This document shows, piece after piece, positions 49,037 through 58,616 of a stretch of 64,000 nucleotides of DNA. The stretch's first letter is position 1, and every line of letters begins with the position of its first letter. Made by a program: the position numbers and the translations under genes. Source of the stretch: Rhizobium sp. Leaf306 (GTDB lineage: Bacteria > Pseudomonadota > Alphaproteobacteria > Rhizobiales > Rhizobiaceae); assembly GCF_001423425.1 (NCBI RefSeq), contig NZ_LMNX01000004.1, forward strand, positions 186,001 to 250,000, read 5' to 3'. The notes under the pieces were generated by a model that did no database searches, was not told where the DNA came from, and saw only the letters and a program-made list of their open reading frames with translations.

Positions 49037-49750
49037 TTAAGCGGGCACTTTTGCCGCGGTGACCGTCGCATCGATATGCTCGAGCAAAGCATCGGGCAGG
49101 CCCAGGCGTCCCGCGAGAAGATCGAGGTAACCACGCTCTGCCCGTGTATCGGGATCGATCGTCATGCGGGTCGCGGTGTAAAGCTCCACCTTCTGCTCCT
49201 CGGTACGGGCAGCGGCGACCAGATCGTCGATATCGACAGGGTTGGCAAGCTCGTCGCGGATAAAGGCTTCCGCCTCGTCGCCGAGATCGACCTCATGCAC
49301 CTTGTTCATGATGTTGGCCCGCTCGGCCGCATCGATATGGCCGTCCGCCTTGGCGGCAGCGATCATGGCGCGCACCAGGGTCAGGGCGAAATCGTTGGTA
49401 AGCTCAGGTGACTGAAGCGAAAACGGGCTGTCCGGCGGCGGCAGCGCAATCGGCTCGGCAGCAGACGGCGTCGGCTGAATCGCTGCCTGCGGCGACTGCC
49501 CGGACTTGTAGTTCTTGTAGGCGAGATACCCGAGACCCGCGACGGCTGCGATGCCACCCACGGTCACCACATTGCCGGCAATCTTGCGGCCGGTCTTGGT
49601 GCCGAGAAGTGCTGCGGCAATGCCGGCAGACTTCAACGGATTGTTCTTCGCCATATCGCCGAACTGCCCAGCCCGGCCCTTCACGCTTCCCGAAAGACCG
49701 GGAACCTGCGAACCCAGGAACTGGTCAAGAAGCTTCTTCGCGTCGAACAT
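49037..49750 (-). CDS. DUF533 (YebE-like) inner-membrane protein with TerB-like domain
   Basis: A 237-residue protein. After a Gly/Lys-rich N terminus with NNPLKSAGIAAALLGTKTGRK there is one membrane segment (VVTVGGIAAVAGLGYLAY), a Pro-rich linker, and a C-terminal helical domain (LVRAMIAAAKADGHIDAAERANI), which is the TerB-like part. The family is often stress induced; its function is not known. GGAGAT precedes the ATG. Confidence 0.87.
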   Translation of the reverse strand: MFDAKKLLDQFLGSQVPGLSGSVKGRAGQFGDMAKNNPLKSAGIAAALLGTKTGRKIAGNVVTVGGIAAVAGLGYLAYKNYKSGQSPQAAIQPTPSAAEPIALPPPDSPFSLQSPELTNDFALTLVRAMIAAAKADGHIDAAERANIMNKVHEVDLGDEAEAFIRDELANPVDIDDLVAAARTEEQKVELYTATRMTIDPDTRAERGYLDLLAGRLGLPDALLEHIDATVTAAKVPA

Positions 49751-49848
49751 CCGTATCTCCTACTGTTGAATTCGAACCCGGAGATAGGAACGGCAGCCCA
49801 GGAAAACAATTTTCCCGCGCCGCCGATAACGAAAATGTCAGAACGGAT

Positions 49849-50511
49849 TTAAGCCCTGAGCGCGAACGCCTCGGAGGCAAGCTTGGTGATGGCGGCCCAG
49901 TCGCCGGCTGCGACGAGTTCCTTCGGGGCTACCCAGGAACCGCCGACGCAGATGACGTTGGGGAGCGACAGGTAATCGTTGGCATTCTTCAGCGAAATGC
50001 CGCCGGTCGGGCAAAACAGCGTGCCTGCGAGTGGCGATGACAGGGCCTTCAGATAGGCGGCACCACCGGCCTGTTCGGCAGGAAAGAACTTCATCACGTT
50101 GTAACCGGCTTCCCGGAGCGTCATCAGTTCGCTGGCAGTCGCTGCACCCGGCAAAAGCGGAACCGGCGAATCCTTGGCGGCCGACAGCACGCCCGGAGAA
50201 ACGCCCGGCGACACGATAAAGGTGGAGCCCGCCTTCACGGCGGCTTCCCAGTCTTTCGCGTTGAGGATCGTGCCGGCTCCGACATTGGCGCCTTCGACTT
50301 CGGCTGCAACCGCCTTCACGGCGTCGAGTGCTGCCGGCGTGCGCATGGTGATCTCGATCGCCCGGAGCCCGCCGGCGACCAGCGCCCGCGCAAGCCCGAC
50401 AGCAGACTTCGCATCGTCAACGATCAGCACCGGAACGACGGGCTGCAATTTCAGGATGGTCAGCAGCTTTTCAGTCTTGCTTGGGTTCTGGCCCGGATTC
50501 TGTTCAGCCAT
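49849..50511 (-). CDS. eda: 2-dehydro-3-deoxy-phosphogluconate (KDPG) aldolase
   Basis: A 220-residue class I aldolase of the Entner-Doudoroff pathway, splitting KDPG into pyruvate and glyceraldehyde 3-phosphate. The catalytic Glu is in AIEITMRTP (Glu53) and the Schiff-base Lys is in VMKFFPAEQAGG (Lys141). The start at 50511 follows GGGAG; the frame start at 50520 is less likely. The gene stands alone, apart from edd and zwf. Confidence 0.93.
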   Translation of the reverse strand: MAEQNPGQNPSKTEKLLTILKLQPVVPVLIVDDAKSAVGLARALVAGGLRAIEITMRTPAALDAVKAVAAEVEGANVGAGTILNAKDWEAAVKAGSTFIVSPGVSPGVLSAAKDSPVPLLPGAATASELMTLREAGYNVMKFFPAEQAGGAAYLKALSSPLAGTLFCPTGGISLKNANDYLSLPNVICVGGSWVAPKELVAAGDWAAITKLASEAFALRA

Positions 50512-50728
50512 GAAGAACACTCCCTAAAACGATTGAAATCCCTTGCCCGGAAATAACGGTCGATCACGTCATTGTCGAGGACAAATCCCCCGATCGACGC
50601 AACCTATCGCCCCTTGCGTGCTTCTCTTGAGGACCCGGCCGAAGCACCGCTTTACCATGCTCTTGCCGATACTCTTGCCCTTGTGCATCTTTGCGCTACG
50701 GTACATCTCAACAACCAAGACGGGACCT

Positions 50729-51226
50729 ATGGGACAGGAAATCGAGCGCAAGTATCTGGTCAAGAACGATGCCTGGCGGCACGAGATCGCATCCTCCTCG
50801 CGGTTCCTTCAGGCCTATATCGCCGTGGCCGACGATCGCTCGGTTCGCGTCCGTATCATGGATGACGAGAAGGCCAAGCTGACCATCAAGATCGGCTCGG
50901 AGATGTTCTCGCGCTCGGAGTTCGAATACGAAATCCCGCTGGCCGATGCCAAGGACATGGCTGAGGGTGCGACCGGCATCGTGCTCGACAAGACCCGCTT
51001 CAATGTCGAGCATCAGGGCTATACCTGGGAAGTCGATGTCTACGCAGGCGTCTACAAGGGGCTCGTCGTCGCGGAAGTGGAACTTGAAAACGAAACCGAT
51101 CAGCCGCCGATACCGGACTGGATCGGCGACGACGTCACCGGCGATCGCCGCTATTCCAATGCCGTCATGGCCAACCAGGATCTGAGCAGGGAGCTTCTCG
51201 ATGGCCTACCACCTGCGACCCGATAA
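50729..51226 (+). CDS. CYTH domain protein, inorganic triphosphatase-like
   Basis: A 165-residue CYTH domain with the N-terminal ExExK motif as EIERKYLV and alternating charged strands (SVRVRIMDDEKAKLTIKI, VAEVELENE) that line a metal and triphosphate tunnel. In the family it hydrolyses inorganic triphosphate or binds polyphosphate. The first ATG with a ribosome binding site is at 50729. The gene overlaps the CHAD gene by 26 bases. Confidence 0.9.
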   Translation: MGQEIERKYLVKNDAWRHEIASSSRFLQAYIAVADDRSVRVRIMDDEKAKLTIKIGSEMFSRSEFEYEIPLADAKDMAEGATGIVLDKTRFNVEHQGYTWEVDVYAGVYKGLVVAEVELENETDQPPIPDWIGDDVTGDRRYSNAVMANQDLSRELLDGLPPATR

Positions 51227-52109
51227 GCCGTTTACCGTCGAGTTTGTCGCGGTTGCCGAGCAGCAGCTGTCGAAGGCGGTCCGCTATCTCGCCGACAAGC
51301 CCGATGGGGCTCACACGGCGATCCACGATGCGCGCAAGCGTTTCAAGCGCGTGCGGGCGCTGTACCGCCTGATCCAGCCGGACGCCAAAGAGTTCAGAAG
51401 CCGCGAAAACAAGCGTATCGGCGACATGGCCCGCAGCCTCTCTGCCGTGCGCGATGCAACGGCACTTGTCGAAACGGTCGATTATCTCGCCGGTCAATCT
51501 ACTCTGCCGGAAGAACAGGCAGCCCTTGCATTCGCCCGCGACGCGCTTTCCAAACGCCGCGACGAGATTGCCGAGAGCCAGGAAGACCTGCCCGCCCGCA
51601 TGGCGACGGCGGTGATCATCTGTCACGAGGCAATCGACGCGCTGCACGGCCTGTCGCTGGACGACAAGCCGGAAAAGACCGCCCACCGGCTTGCCAAGGT
51701 CTGGAAGAAACAGCGCCTGCAGGCGCTGGCGGCGATCAAGGAATGCGAAGGCAACGCCCATGCCGAGGCATTCCACGAATTGCGCAAGAGCGGCCAGACC
51801 TACTGGATGCATCTTGCCCTCCTGCGCGACATCTGGCCGTCGGCGATGCGCGCCAAACAGGCCGAGGCGAAATCACTGGTCGATCTTTTAGGTCACGAGC
51901 ACGATCTTTCCGTTCTCTCGGGCCTCGTCAACGAAAGCCCCGACCTTTTCGGCGACAGCGACACGCTGGCGCGGCTACTCGCCGCCATCATCGCCCGCCA
52001 GCAGGCGCTCCGGAAGGAAGCACTGCCGATCGCCCAATCGGTGTTTTCCGATAGTGCCGCCACCGAAAGCAGGATGATCGCGCTCCTCTGGAAACACGCG
52101 GCGTCGTGA
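51201..52109 (+). CDS. CHAD domain protein
   Basis: A 302-residue helical protein with the conserved histidines and basic residues of CHAD domains ([37 protein letters not shown]). CHAD domains bind polyphosphate and often accompany CYTH domains, here as a separate protein whose start lies 26 bases inside the CYTH gene, with GGGAG before it. The pair probably works on or is directed to polyphosphate. Confidence 0.9.
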   Translation: MAYHLRPDKPFTVEFVAVAEQQLSKAVRYLADKPDGAHTAIHDARKRFKRVRALYRLIQPDAKEFRSRENKRIGDMARSLSAVRDATALVETVDYLAGQSTLPEEQAALAFARDALSKRRDEIAESQEDLPARMATAVIICHEAIDALHGLSLDDKPEKTAHRLAKVWKKQRLQALAAIKECEGNAHAEAFHELRKSGQTYWMHLALLRDIWPSAMRAKQAEAKSLVDLLGHEHDLSVLSGLVNESPDLFGDSDTLARLLAAIIARQQALRKEALPIAQSVFSDSAATESRMIALLWKHAAS

Positions 52110-52164
52110 AGACGACAGCGCCCAATCCATTGCGCAACAGCGCATCTGGTTGTATGGGACCGGC

Positions 52165-53109
52165 ATGACCGAAAGCCACCTTCTCCCCCGCCCCGAAGCC
52201 ACGGGCGCATTTCTCGTTGCCGCGCTTTATCACTTTGCGCGGTTCGAACGATTTGGTGAGTTCCAGACGCCGCTGCAGGCCTTTTGCGACGCGCGCGGCA
52301 TCAAGGGAACGCTGCTGATCGCCCGCGAAGGCATCAACGGTACGATTGCAGGCTCCGACACTGATATCGCCGAGCTTCTGACGTTTCTGCGCGCCCAGCC
52401 GGAATTTTCTGGCCTGGAGCACAAGGAAAGCCGCGCGTCGAAAATGCCCTTCGTGCGCATGAAGGTTAAGCTCAAGAAGGAAATCGTCACGATGGGGGTC
52501 GAGGATATCGATCCCAACAGAATCGTCGGCACCTATGTCGAGGCGAAGGACTGGAACGCGCTGATCTCGGATCCGGAGACCATCGTCATCGATACGCGCA
52601 ACGATTACGAGACCGCGATCGGGATCTTCAAGGGCGCAGTCGACCCCAACACCAAGACGTTTCGCGAGTTTCCTGACTGGGTGAAGAACAATACCGGCCT
52701 GCACAACAAGCCGAAGATCGCCATGTACTGCACCGGCGGCATCCGCTGCGAAAAAGCGACGGCCTTCATGAAGCAGCAGGGTTTCGAGGACGTCTACCAC
52801 CTGAAGGGCGGTATCCTGAAATACCTGGAACAGGTGCCGGAAGAAGAAAGCCTGTGGGAAGGCGCCTGTTTCGTGTTCGACGAGCGCGTCTCTGTCGAGC
52901 ACGGCCTGAAGGAAGGCAACCACAAGCTCTGCCACGCCTGCCGCAATCCGATCACCGCCGAAGAGATCACCTCGCCCAAATATGAGGAAGGCGTCTCCTG
53001 CTCCCATTGCTACGACAGCCGCACCGAGGAAGACCGGTTGCGCTACCGTCAGCGGCAGCTCCAGATCGCCCTCGCCAAACAGCGCGGCGTCAAGCATATC
53101 GGTAGCTGA
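52165..53109 (+). CDS. trhO: tRNA uridine 5-hydroxylase, rhodanese family
   Basis: A 314-residue TrhO (YceA-like) protein, which makes 5-hydroxyuridine in tRNA in an oxygen-dependent way. The N-terminal UPF0176 domain precedes a rhodanese domain with active-site Cys189 in [11 protein letters not shown], and the C terminus has zinc-ligand-like cysteines (CHACRNPI and CSHCYDS). The ATG at 52165 gives the usual start. It follows the CHAD gene by 55 bases. Confidence 0.92.
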   Translation: MTESHLLPRPEATGAFLVAALYHFARFERFGEFQTPLQAFCDARGIKGTLLIAREGINGTIAGSDTDIAELLTFLRAQPEFSGLEHKESRASKMPFVRMKVKLKKEIVTMGVEDIDPNRIVGTYVEAKDWNALISDPETIVIDTRNDYETAIGIFKGAVDPNTKTFREFPDWVKNNTGLHNKPKIAMYCTGGIRCEKATAFMKQQGFEDVYHLKGGILKYLEQVPEEESLWEGACFVFDERVSVEHGLKEGNHKLCHACRNPITAEEITSPKYEEGVSCSHCYDSRTEEDRLRYRQRQLQIALAKQRGVKHIGS

Positions 53110-53134
53110 GCGTCCGCGAGAAGGATGGACTAGA

Positions 53135-53455
53135 CTGAAAAACATCCTTTTTGTCTGCAGCCAGAACAAGCTGCGCAGCCCGACGGCCGAACAGGTTTTT
53201 GCAGAATGGCCCGGCATCGAGGTGTCGTCCGCCGGCACCAACAATAATGCCGAAAACCCTCTCTCAGCCGAATTGATCGAATGGGCCGACATCCTGTTCG
53301 TCATGGAACGGACCCACCGGGCAAAGATCCAGCAGAAATATCGCTCGCAGCTCAAAAGCAAGCGGCTGATCTGTCTCGATATCCCCGACGACTACGGGTT
53401 CATGGATGCGGGCCTGATTGCAATCCTGAAGACAAAGGTGCCGCGGCATCTTTAG
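53135..53455 (+). CDS. Low-molecular-weight protein tyrosine phosphatase-like protein
   Basis: A 106-residue protein (M)KNILFVCSQNKLRSPTAEQ with the phosphatase loop C-X5-R-S (Cys8 to Arg14). It is shorter than classical LMW phosphatases and matches the COG4551 group. There is no ATG, GTG or TTG at the proper place; the only codon that fits the family N terminus is CTG at 53135, with AAGGA nine bases upstream. It is 25 bases after trhO. Confidence 0.75.
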   Translation: MKNILFVCSQNKLRSPTAEQVFAEWPGIEVSSAGTNNNAENPLSAELIEWADILFVMERTHRAKIQQKYRSQLKSKRLICLDIPDDYGFMDAGLIAILKTKVPRHL

Positions 53456-53473
53456 CCTGAGACGTTTTCAGGC
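53455..53473. terminator. Hairpin shared by converging genes
   Basis: GCCTGA (53455-53460) and TCAGGC (53468-53473) pair over a seven-base loop. It overlaps the stop codons of both the phosphatase-like gene and the GGDEF-EAL gene. Confidence 0.5.
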
Positions 53474-55657
53474 AATCCGCTTTCCGTCCCGTCCCCGGTC
53501 GGTGCGGTAGATGACGTCGATCTCATGGGATTCCATCGGCCGACCGAAGAAATAGCCCTGCAATTCATCACAGCCCGTCATCCGCAACTTCAGCGCCTGG
53601 TCCTCGCTCTCGACGCCTTCCGCCGTCACCGGCATGCCGAGCGAACGGGCAAGCGCCACGGTCGCCTGCAACGTCTGAACCGCGTGGTCACCCTCGGACA
53701 TCGCATGCACCAGCGAGCGATCGATCTTCATCCGGTCGAAACCGAACTGCCGCAGATATCCGACGCTCGAAAAACCAGCGCCGAAATCGTCCAGAGCAAT
53801 TTCGACACCGAGCTTTTTCAGCCTGGCAATCGCTGCGCGAGCGCGGTCTGGGTTCTGAATGAAATACCCCTCGGTCATTTCCAGCGTGATGCGCGACGGA
53901 TCGGTGCCGGTCTTGCGGAACATCGAGGCCACATGCTGCGAAAACTCAGGGTCGCGGAACTGACCGGGCGAGATATTGACGGCAAGCTTGATGCCGGGCC
54001 AGTCGGCGATGCGCTCGCAGGCCCGGTGCATGACGAACAGACCCAGCTGGTCGATCAGTCCGCTTGATTCCGCAATCGGAATGAACACATCCGGCGGCAC
54101 CGGTCCGTAACCCTTGCGGGTCCAGCGGGCTAACGCTTCGACGCCGATCAGCCGCCAGTTCGTTGCATCCACCACGGGCTGGTAGACGATATTGATTTCG
54201 CGCCGCTCGATGGCGATCCGCAGGTCCACTTCCAGCCGGTTGCGCTCTTCGCGCTCGGCATCCATTTCCGGCCGGTAATTCTCATAGCGACCGCGGCCGG
54301 TTTCCTTGGCACGGTACATCGCCATGTCGGCCCGACGGACAAGCTCCTCTCCCGGCACGTTGCCGCGCGGCGAGATGGCGACACCGATACTGGTTCCGAT
54401 CACAGCCACCCGTTCGCCGATGACGAAGGGCTCGCCGAAGAAGCCGAGAATGCGGTCGCAGAGAATAGGTGCCACCGGAGATGCCCCCATCACCGGAAGA
54501 GCGATGGCGAATTCGTCGCCGCCAACGCGCGCCAGGATCGCCTCGCTGCCAACAAGCGTCTTCAACCCGGCCGCCACGCCGCGGATCAGCTTGTCGCCGG
54601 TCCCGTGACCATAGGCATCGTTGACTTCCTTGAAGCCATCGAGATCCAGATAGAGAAGCAAAACATGCGCGCCCTGCGCCCGGCTTTCGAGAACAAGGGC
54701 GTCGAGAGCGGTAAAGAAACCTGACCGGTTCAAAAGCCCGCTCAACCGGTCGCACATCGCCAGCCGTCTCGCATCGGCTTCGTCGCGCTTGAGCTGGTTT
54801 AGGGTGATGCTGCCACTGACCACGAGCAGCAGGAAAAACAGCCCGACCATGGCAAGCGCGCCGTAGACCAGAGGCTGCACCTGGGAGAAGCCGAGGTCGC
54901 CCGGACGCCGCGGCTGCCACGAAAGCTTGACCAAAAGCTTGCCGTGCAGGTTGCGAAGTTCGACACTGTTGCTGGTCTGATCGGTCTTGTCGATGAACCG
55001 CAAACCCTCGACAACATAGGTCCTTGCAAGTTCCGCCACCTTCTTTTCGTCCAGCTGGCGGGCAAAGACGAGAAACCGTCTCTCCGAGAGCGGCTTGTCG
55101 AGCGCGCCGGATTTTTCGCGCACCAGGGCGACGCCGACAGCCGCAACGCCGTCGCGTGTCTGAACAAAGCCCGTGGCTTCCGGCAGACCGTCGCGACCCG
55201 TGGACAGGACCCGATCGAACAAGGTCCAGAGCGACGTATCGAAATACTCGCGCGGGTTCCATTCCGCCGGACGTCCCTCCTGATAGGACATCAGCACGTT
55301 GCGCTCGGTGTCCATCACGATCGCGATATCGAACAGACCGCTGTTGGACGTCATATCGCCGTAATTGCTGACAACCCAATCCTGACCGTCCTGGGCATAG
55401 ACGAACTGGGCAGCATCATCCCATGCCGAATAATCGTTGAGGGTGGCCTGAAGCTGGGTTCGGAAGGTCTGCAGCGCGCCTTCGGTGGTCTGCATCGAGC
55501 GGCTGTCGTCATACCGGTTGGCATAATCTGCAATGCGGCCGACGGCCGTCAGAATGAAGACGGTCACGAGCGTGACGACGACTGCGAACAGGACAAGTTG
55601 CATCGCCACGACAGACCGACGGCCGGCCGGAACGGAACGCCGGAAATGTGACGGCAT
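53468..55657 (-). CDS. CHASE4-GGDEF-EAL cyclic-di-GMP protein
   Basis: A 729-residue two-helix membrane protein. The first helix (residues about 20-45) and second (about 265-285, VYGALAMVGLFFLLLVVSGS) enclose a periplasmic CHASE4 sensor (YSAWDDAAQFVY, SGLFDIAIVMD). Then come GGDEF with an intact ARVGGDEF and an EAL domain with EALARW, VNISPGQF, LEMTEG, LDDFGAGFSS, MKIDRS and EGVES, all complete. No RxxD inhibitory site is seen. It may make or degrade c-di-GMP depending on the signal. The ATG at 55657 is chosen over a TTG at 55666. Confidence 0.93.
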   Translation of the reverse strand: MPSHFRRSVPAGRRSVVAMQLVLFAVVVTLVTVFILTAVGRIADYANRYDDSRSMQTTEGALQTFRTQLQATLNDYSAWDDAAQFVYAQDGQDWVVSNYGDMTSNSGLFDIAIVMDTERNVLMSYQEGRPAEWNPREYFDTSLWTLFDRVLSTGRDGLPEATGFVQTRDGVAAVGVALVREKSGALDKPLSERRFLVFARQLDEKKVAELARTYVVEGLRFIDKTDQTSNSVELRNLHGKLLVKLSWQPRRPGDLGFSQVQPLVYGALAMVGLFFLLLVVSGSITLNQLKRDEADARRLAMCDRLSGLLNRSGFFTALDALVLESRAQGAHVLLLYLDLDGFKEVNDAYGHGTGDKLIRGVAAGLKTLVGSEAILARVGGDEFAIALPVMGASPVAPILCDRILGFFGEPFVIGERVAVIGTSIGVAISPRGNVPGEELVRRADMAMYRAKETGRGRYENYRPEMDAEREERNRLEVDLRIAIERREINIVYQPVVDATNWRLIGVEALARWTRKGYGPVPPDVFIPIAESSGLIDQLGLFVMHRACERIADWPGIKLAVNISPGQFRDPEFSQHVASMFRKTGTDPSRITLEMTEGYFIQNPDRARAAIARLKKLGVEIALDDFGAGFSSVGYLRQFGFDRMKIDRSLVHAMSEGDHAVQTLQATVALARSLGMPVTAEGVESEDQALKLRMTGCDELQGYFFGRPMESHEIDVIYRTDRGRDGKRIA

Positions 55658-55735
55658 GAACAACAATAGCCCGCCCCTTCATTAAGGGGGCCACATTGGA
55701 CGGCGATCTCTTCAGATATCGTTAACTGCAATAAG

Positions 55736-55761
55736 AAAAGCCGGTCTCCACGGAGACCGGC
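55736..55761 (-). terminator. Rho-independent terminator of the metNIQ operon
   Basis: GCCGGTCTCC (55740-55749) pairs with GGAGACCGGC (55752-55761); on the minus strand the stem is followed by TTTTC. It ends the operon 46 bases after the metQ stop. Confidence 0.85.
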
Positions 55762-55807
55762 CTCGATTAGATCACTTCACTCTGAGATCCTATCGTCTTT
55801 CGACGTG

Positions 55808-56584
55808 TTACCAGGACGGAATGACGACGCCCTTGAACGTGTCGAGCACGAACTGCTTCACCTCAGGGCTGTGATAGCTGTCGACCAGCGTCTTCACCCA
55901 GGCGGCATCCTTGTCCTTCGCGTTGATCGCGATGATGTTGATGTAAGGTGCCTTTTCGCCTTCCTTGGCGATCGTGTCCTTGGCCGGGTTGAGACCGCCC
56001 TCGACCGCGAAGTTGGTGTTGATCACGGCCGCATCGACGTCATCGAGCGAACGCGGAAGCTGAGCTGCGTCGAGCTCGGCAAATTCGATCTTCTTCGGGT
56101 TTTCGGTGACGTCGGCCGGCGTGACCTTGAGGCCCTTGTCGGCATTGAGCTTGATGAGACCCTTGTCGGCCAGGATCAGCAGCGCGCGGCCGCCATTGGT
56201 CGGGTCGTTGGGGATCGAAACCGTAGCACCTTCCTTCAGTTCGTCGAGGCTCTTCACCTTCTTGGAATAGACACCCATCGGGAAGTTGACGGTTGTGCCG
56301 ACGGCGATCAGGTCGAACTTGCGGTCGGTCACCTGATTGTCGAGATACGGCTTGTGCTGGAAGGAATTGGCCTGAAGCTCGCCATCAGCCAGCGCCTGGT
56401 TCGGGACGACATAGTCGGAGAATTCGAGGATATCGATGTTGAGGCCCTTGGGGGCTGCGATTTCCTTGACCTTTTCCATGATCTGCGCGTGCGGACCGGG
56501 CGTCACGCCGATCTTGATGTCTTCGGCAAAAGCCGATGCGGCAGTCAGCGCACTGAAGGCGGCGGCGAGAATGATGTTCTTCAT
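55808..56584 (-). CDS. metQ: D-methionine ABC transporter periplasmic binding protein
   Basis: A 258-residue NlpA-family protein that captures methionine for the MetNI transporter. The signal peptide MKNIILAAAFSALTAASAFA has no lipobox cysteine, so the protein is soluble in the periplasm rather than lipid-anchored as in Escherichia coli. The mature part begins EDIKIGVTPGPHAQIMEKV, the family signature; AAVINTNFAVEGGL is another. AAGGAGA precedes the ATG. Confidence 0.95.
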   Translation of the reverse strand: MKNIILAAAFSALTAASAFAEDIKIGVTPGPHAQIMEKVKEIAAPKGLNIDILEFSDYVVPNQALADGELQANSFQHKPYLDNQVTDRKFDLIAVGTTVNFPMGVYSKKVKSLDELKEGATVSIPNDPTNGGRALLILADKGLIKLNADKGLKVTPADVTENPKKIEFAELDAAQLPRSLDDVDAAVINTNFAVEGGLNPAKDTIAKEGEKAPYINIIAINAKDKDAAWVKTLVDSYHSPEVKQFVLDTFKGVVIPSW

Positions 56585-56627
56585 GTCTGTCTCCTTGGAT
56601 TTAAAAGAATGAATGGCTTGTTCTTGA

Positions 56628-57296
56628 TCAGGTCTTGCGGTTGCGCCTGTCGAAACGGCGGGCGAGACTGTCGCCGGCGCTCTGGACCAGCTGCACGAGA
56701 ACGATCAGCACCACGACGACGGCAAGCATCACTTCCGGCATGAAGCGCTGGTAACCGTAGCGGATCCCGAGATCGCCGAGACCACCGCCGCCGACCGCGC
56801 CGACCATTGCCGAATAGCCGATCAGGCTGACCATTGTCATGGTAAGCGCGAGGATCAGGCCGGGCCGGGCTTCGGCGAGCAGCACCTTGAAGACGATCTG
56901 CATCGGCGACGCACCCATGGCGCGGGCCGCTTCGATCAGCCCGCTGTCGATCTCGCGGATCGCCGCCTCCACGAGGCGCGCGAAGAACGGAATGGTGGCG
57001 ATCGTCAAAGGCACGATAGCCGCATTGGTGCCGATCGAGGTTCCCGTGATCAACCGGGTAAACGGTATGATCGCAACGACCAGAATAATGAACGGCGTCG
57101 AGCGCGCGGCATTGACGATGAGGCCGATGACGCGGTTGGCCGCCGGTGCCGGAAACAGCTCGCCACGGCCGCTGGTGGCAAGAAAAATGCCGATCGGCAG
57201 CCCAATGGCCGAGCCGATCAAGCCGGCGATCGCCACCATCTGCAGCGTCTGGGTCAGCGCCTTGGTGAGAAGGTTGATGAGCATCTCAAGCGACAT
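56628..57296 (-). CDS. metI: D-methionine ABC transporter permease
   Basis: A 222-residue inner-membrane permease with five helices. The coupling-helix (EAA) region [22 protein letters not shown] interacts with MetN. Its start overlaps the metN stop by 11 bases, and metQ follows after 43 bases. Confidence 0.95.
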   Translation of the reverse strand: MSLEMLINLLTKALTQTLQMVAIAGLIGSAIGLPIGIFLATSGRGELFPAPAANRVIGLIVNAARSTPFIILVVAIIPFTRLITGTSIGTNAAIVPLTIATIPFFARLVEAAIREIDSGLIEAARAMGASPMQIVFKVLLAEARPGLILALTMTMVSLIGYSAMVGAVGGGGLGDLGIRYGYQRFMPEVMLAVVVVLIVLVQLVQSAGDSLARRFDRRNRKT

Positions 57297-58380
57297 AGCC
57301 GAGCACCTCCGTCTTCAGGCCGGTCTCGGCATAGAATTGTTGCGCCCGCGCCATCACGGCCGGGTCGGCGGAATAGGAAACGACCAGCGATCCGAAAGGC
57401 TCGCCGGCGATCTCCTCGATCGCGCCCGCCAGAATGTTGACGTCGGCGCCCAGTTCGGCAACCAGACGTCCCGTCAGCGGCTTGAAAGCCGTGTCGCCGA
57501 AGAACACCAGCCGCACCAGCGCCCGGTCCCCCGCCGATGGTTGCCGTTTGATGCCGTTGCGCAGCCATTCCGGCAGGTTGAGCGAAGAGGCAAGCAGCGT
57601 GCGCGTCGTCTCGTGCCTGGGGTCGGCGTAAACCTCGAACGTGCGCCCGGCCTCGACGATGCGACCGGCATCGATCACGGCCACATGGCTGGCGACCGTT
57701 TTCACCACTTCCATTTCGTGGGTGATCAAGAGCACGGTCAGCCCGAGTTCGGCATTGATGCGCTTCAGAAGGGCAAGGATCGACTGGGTGGTCTCCGGAT
57801 CGAGCGCCGAGGTCGCTTCGTCGGAAAGCAACAGCTTCGGATCGGTCGCCAGCGCGCGGGCTATGCCGACGCGCTGCTTTTGCCCACCCGACAGCTCGGA
57901 CGGATAGCGCCCGGCCTTGTCACCGAGACCGACGAGATCGAGCAGCGGCCCGACCTTGGCCTTGATCGCGGCCTTGTCCACACCGGCAATCTCGAGCGGC
58001 AGCGCCACATTGTCGAAGGCCGTTCGCGAGGACAGCAGGTTGAAATGCTGGAAAATCATGCCGACCTGGCGGCGGAGCGAACGCAGTCCGTCTTCGCTAA
58101 GCCCGCCCACTTCGACGCCATCGACCACGACCGTGCCGGACGTCGCCTTTTCAAGCCCGTTGACCAGCCGGATCAGCGTCGACTTTCCGGCCCCGGAACG
58201 GCCGATGATACCGGCGATGGAGCCGCGAGCAACTGAGAAATCGATACCGTCGAGCGCGGTGAATTCCGGCTGTCCGGACGCACCGCCGAACCGTTTCACC
58301 ACCTTTTCGAACGAAACCATGGGCGCAGCATTCGCCACGTCAGGCGAAGCGGCATCGGCCACGGCAGTAACAAGTGTCAT
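57286..58380 (-). CDS. metN: D-methionine ABC transporter ATP-binding protein
   Basis: A 364-residue ABC ATPase with Walker [17 protein letters not shown], signature [15 protein letters not shown] and Walker [13 protein letters not shown], and a C-terminal NIL domain (about residues 285-364) that in the family binds methionine and inhibits transport. The first ATG (58380) is kept although a second in-frame ATG at 58320 exists; the first has GTGAG upstream. First gene of metN-metI-metQ. The 236 bases before it contain a hairpin CGGCGAC/GTCGCCG (58411-58428). Confidence 0.95.
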   Translation of the reverse strand: MTLVTAVADAASPDVANAAPMVSFEKVVKRFGGASGQPEFTALDGIDFSVARGSIAGIIGRSGAGKSTLIRLVNGLEKATSGTVVVDGVEVGGLSEDGLRSLRRQVGMIFQHFNLLSSRTAFDNVALPLEIAGVDKAAIKAKVGPLLDLVGLGDKAGRYPSELSGGQKQRVGIARALATDPKLLLSDEATSALDPETTQSILALLKRINAELGLTVLLITHEMEVVKTVASHVAVIDAGRIVEAGRTFEVYADPRHETTRTLLASSLNLPEWLRNGIKRQPSAGDRALVRLVFFGDTAFKPLTGRLVAELGADVNILAGAIEEIAGEPFGSLVVSYSADPAVMARAQQFYAETGLKTEVLGYVA

Positions 58381-58616
58381 GATAAGCTCACACGTTCAGT
58401 CAGGTCATCCCGGCGACAAGGGTCGCCGTCTCAATTCATGCAGCCAGGCGGCACATTCGATGACAGGTGACTTTCCGGAGCATTCGATCGGCTTTCAATG
58501 AAGCCGGGAGGCCTCGTTATTGATGGCGCATCAATGCCCCGCCTGCGCCATATTTTACAGGGATGAGATTTCAAATTCGGCGAAAACGAGAAAAAATCTT
58601 CTACGCCGTGCAAAAA

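Noticed and set aside
58381..58616. A possible SAM-II or other SAM riboswitch before metN
   Set aside because: I looked for the SAM-II core and a GGCC...CGGCAACC-type SAM-I core and found neither; only a simple hairpin at 58411-58428. A covariance search would be needed to be sure.
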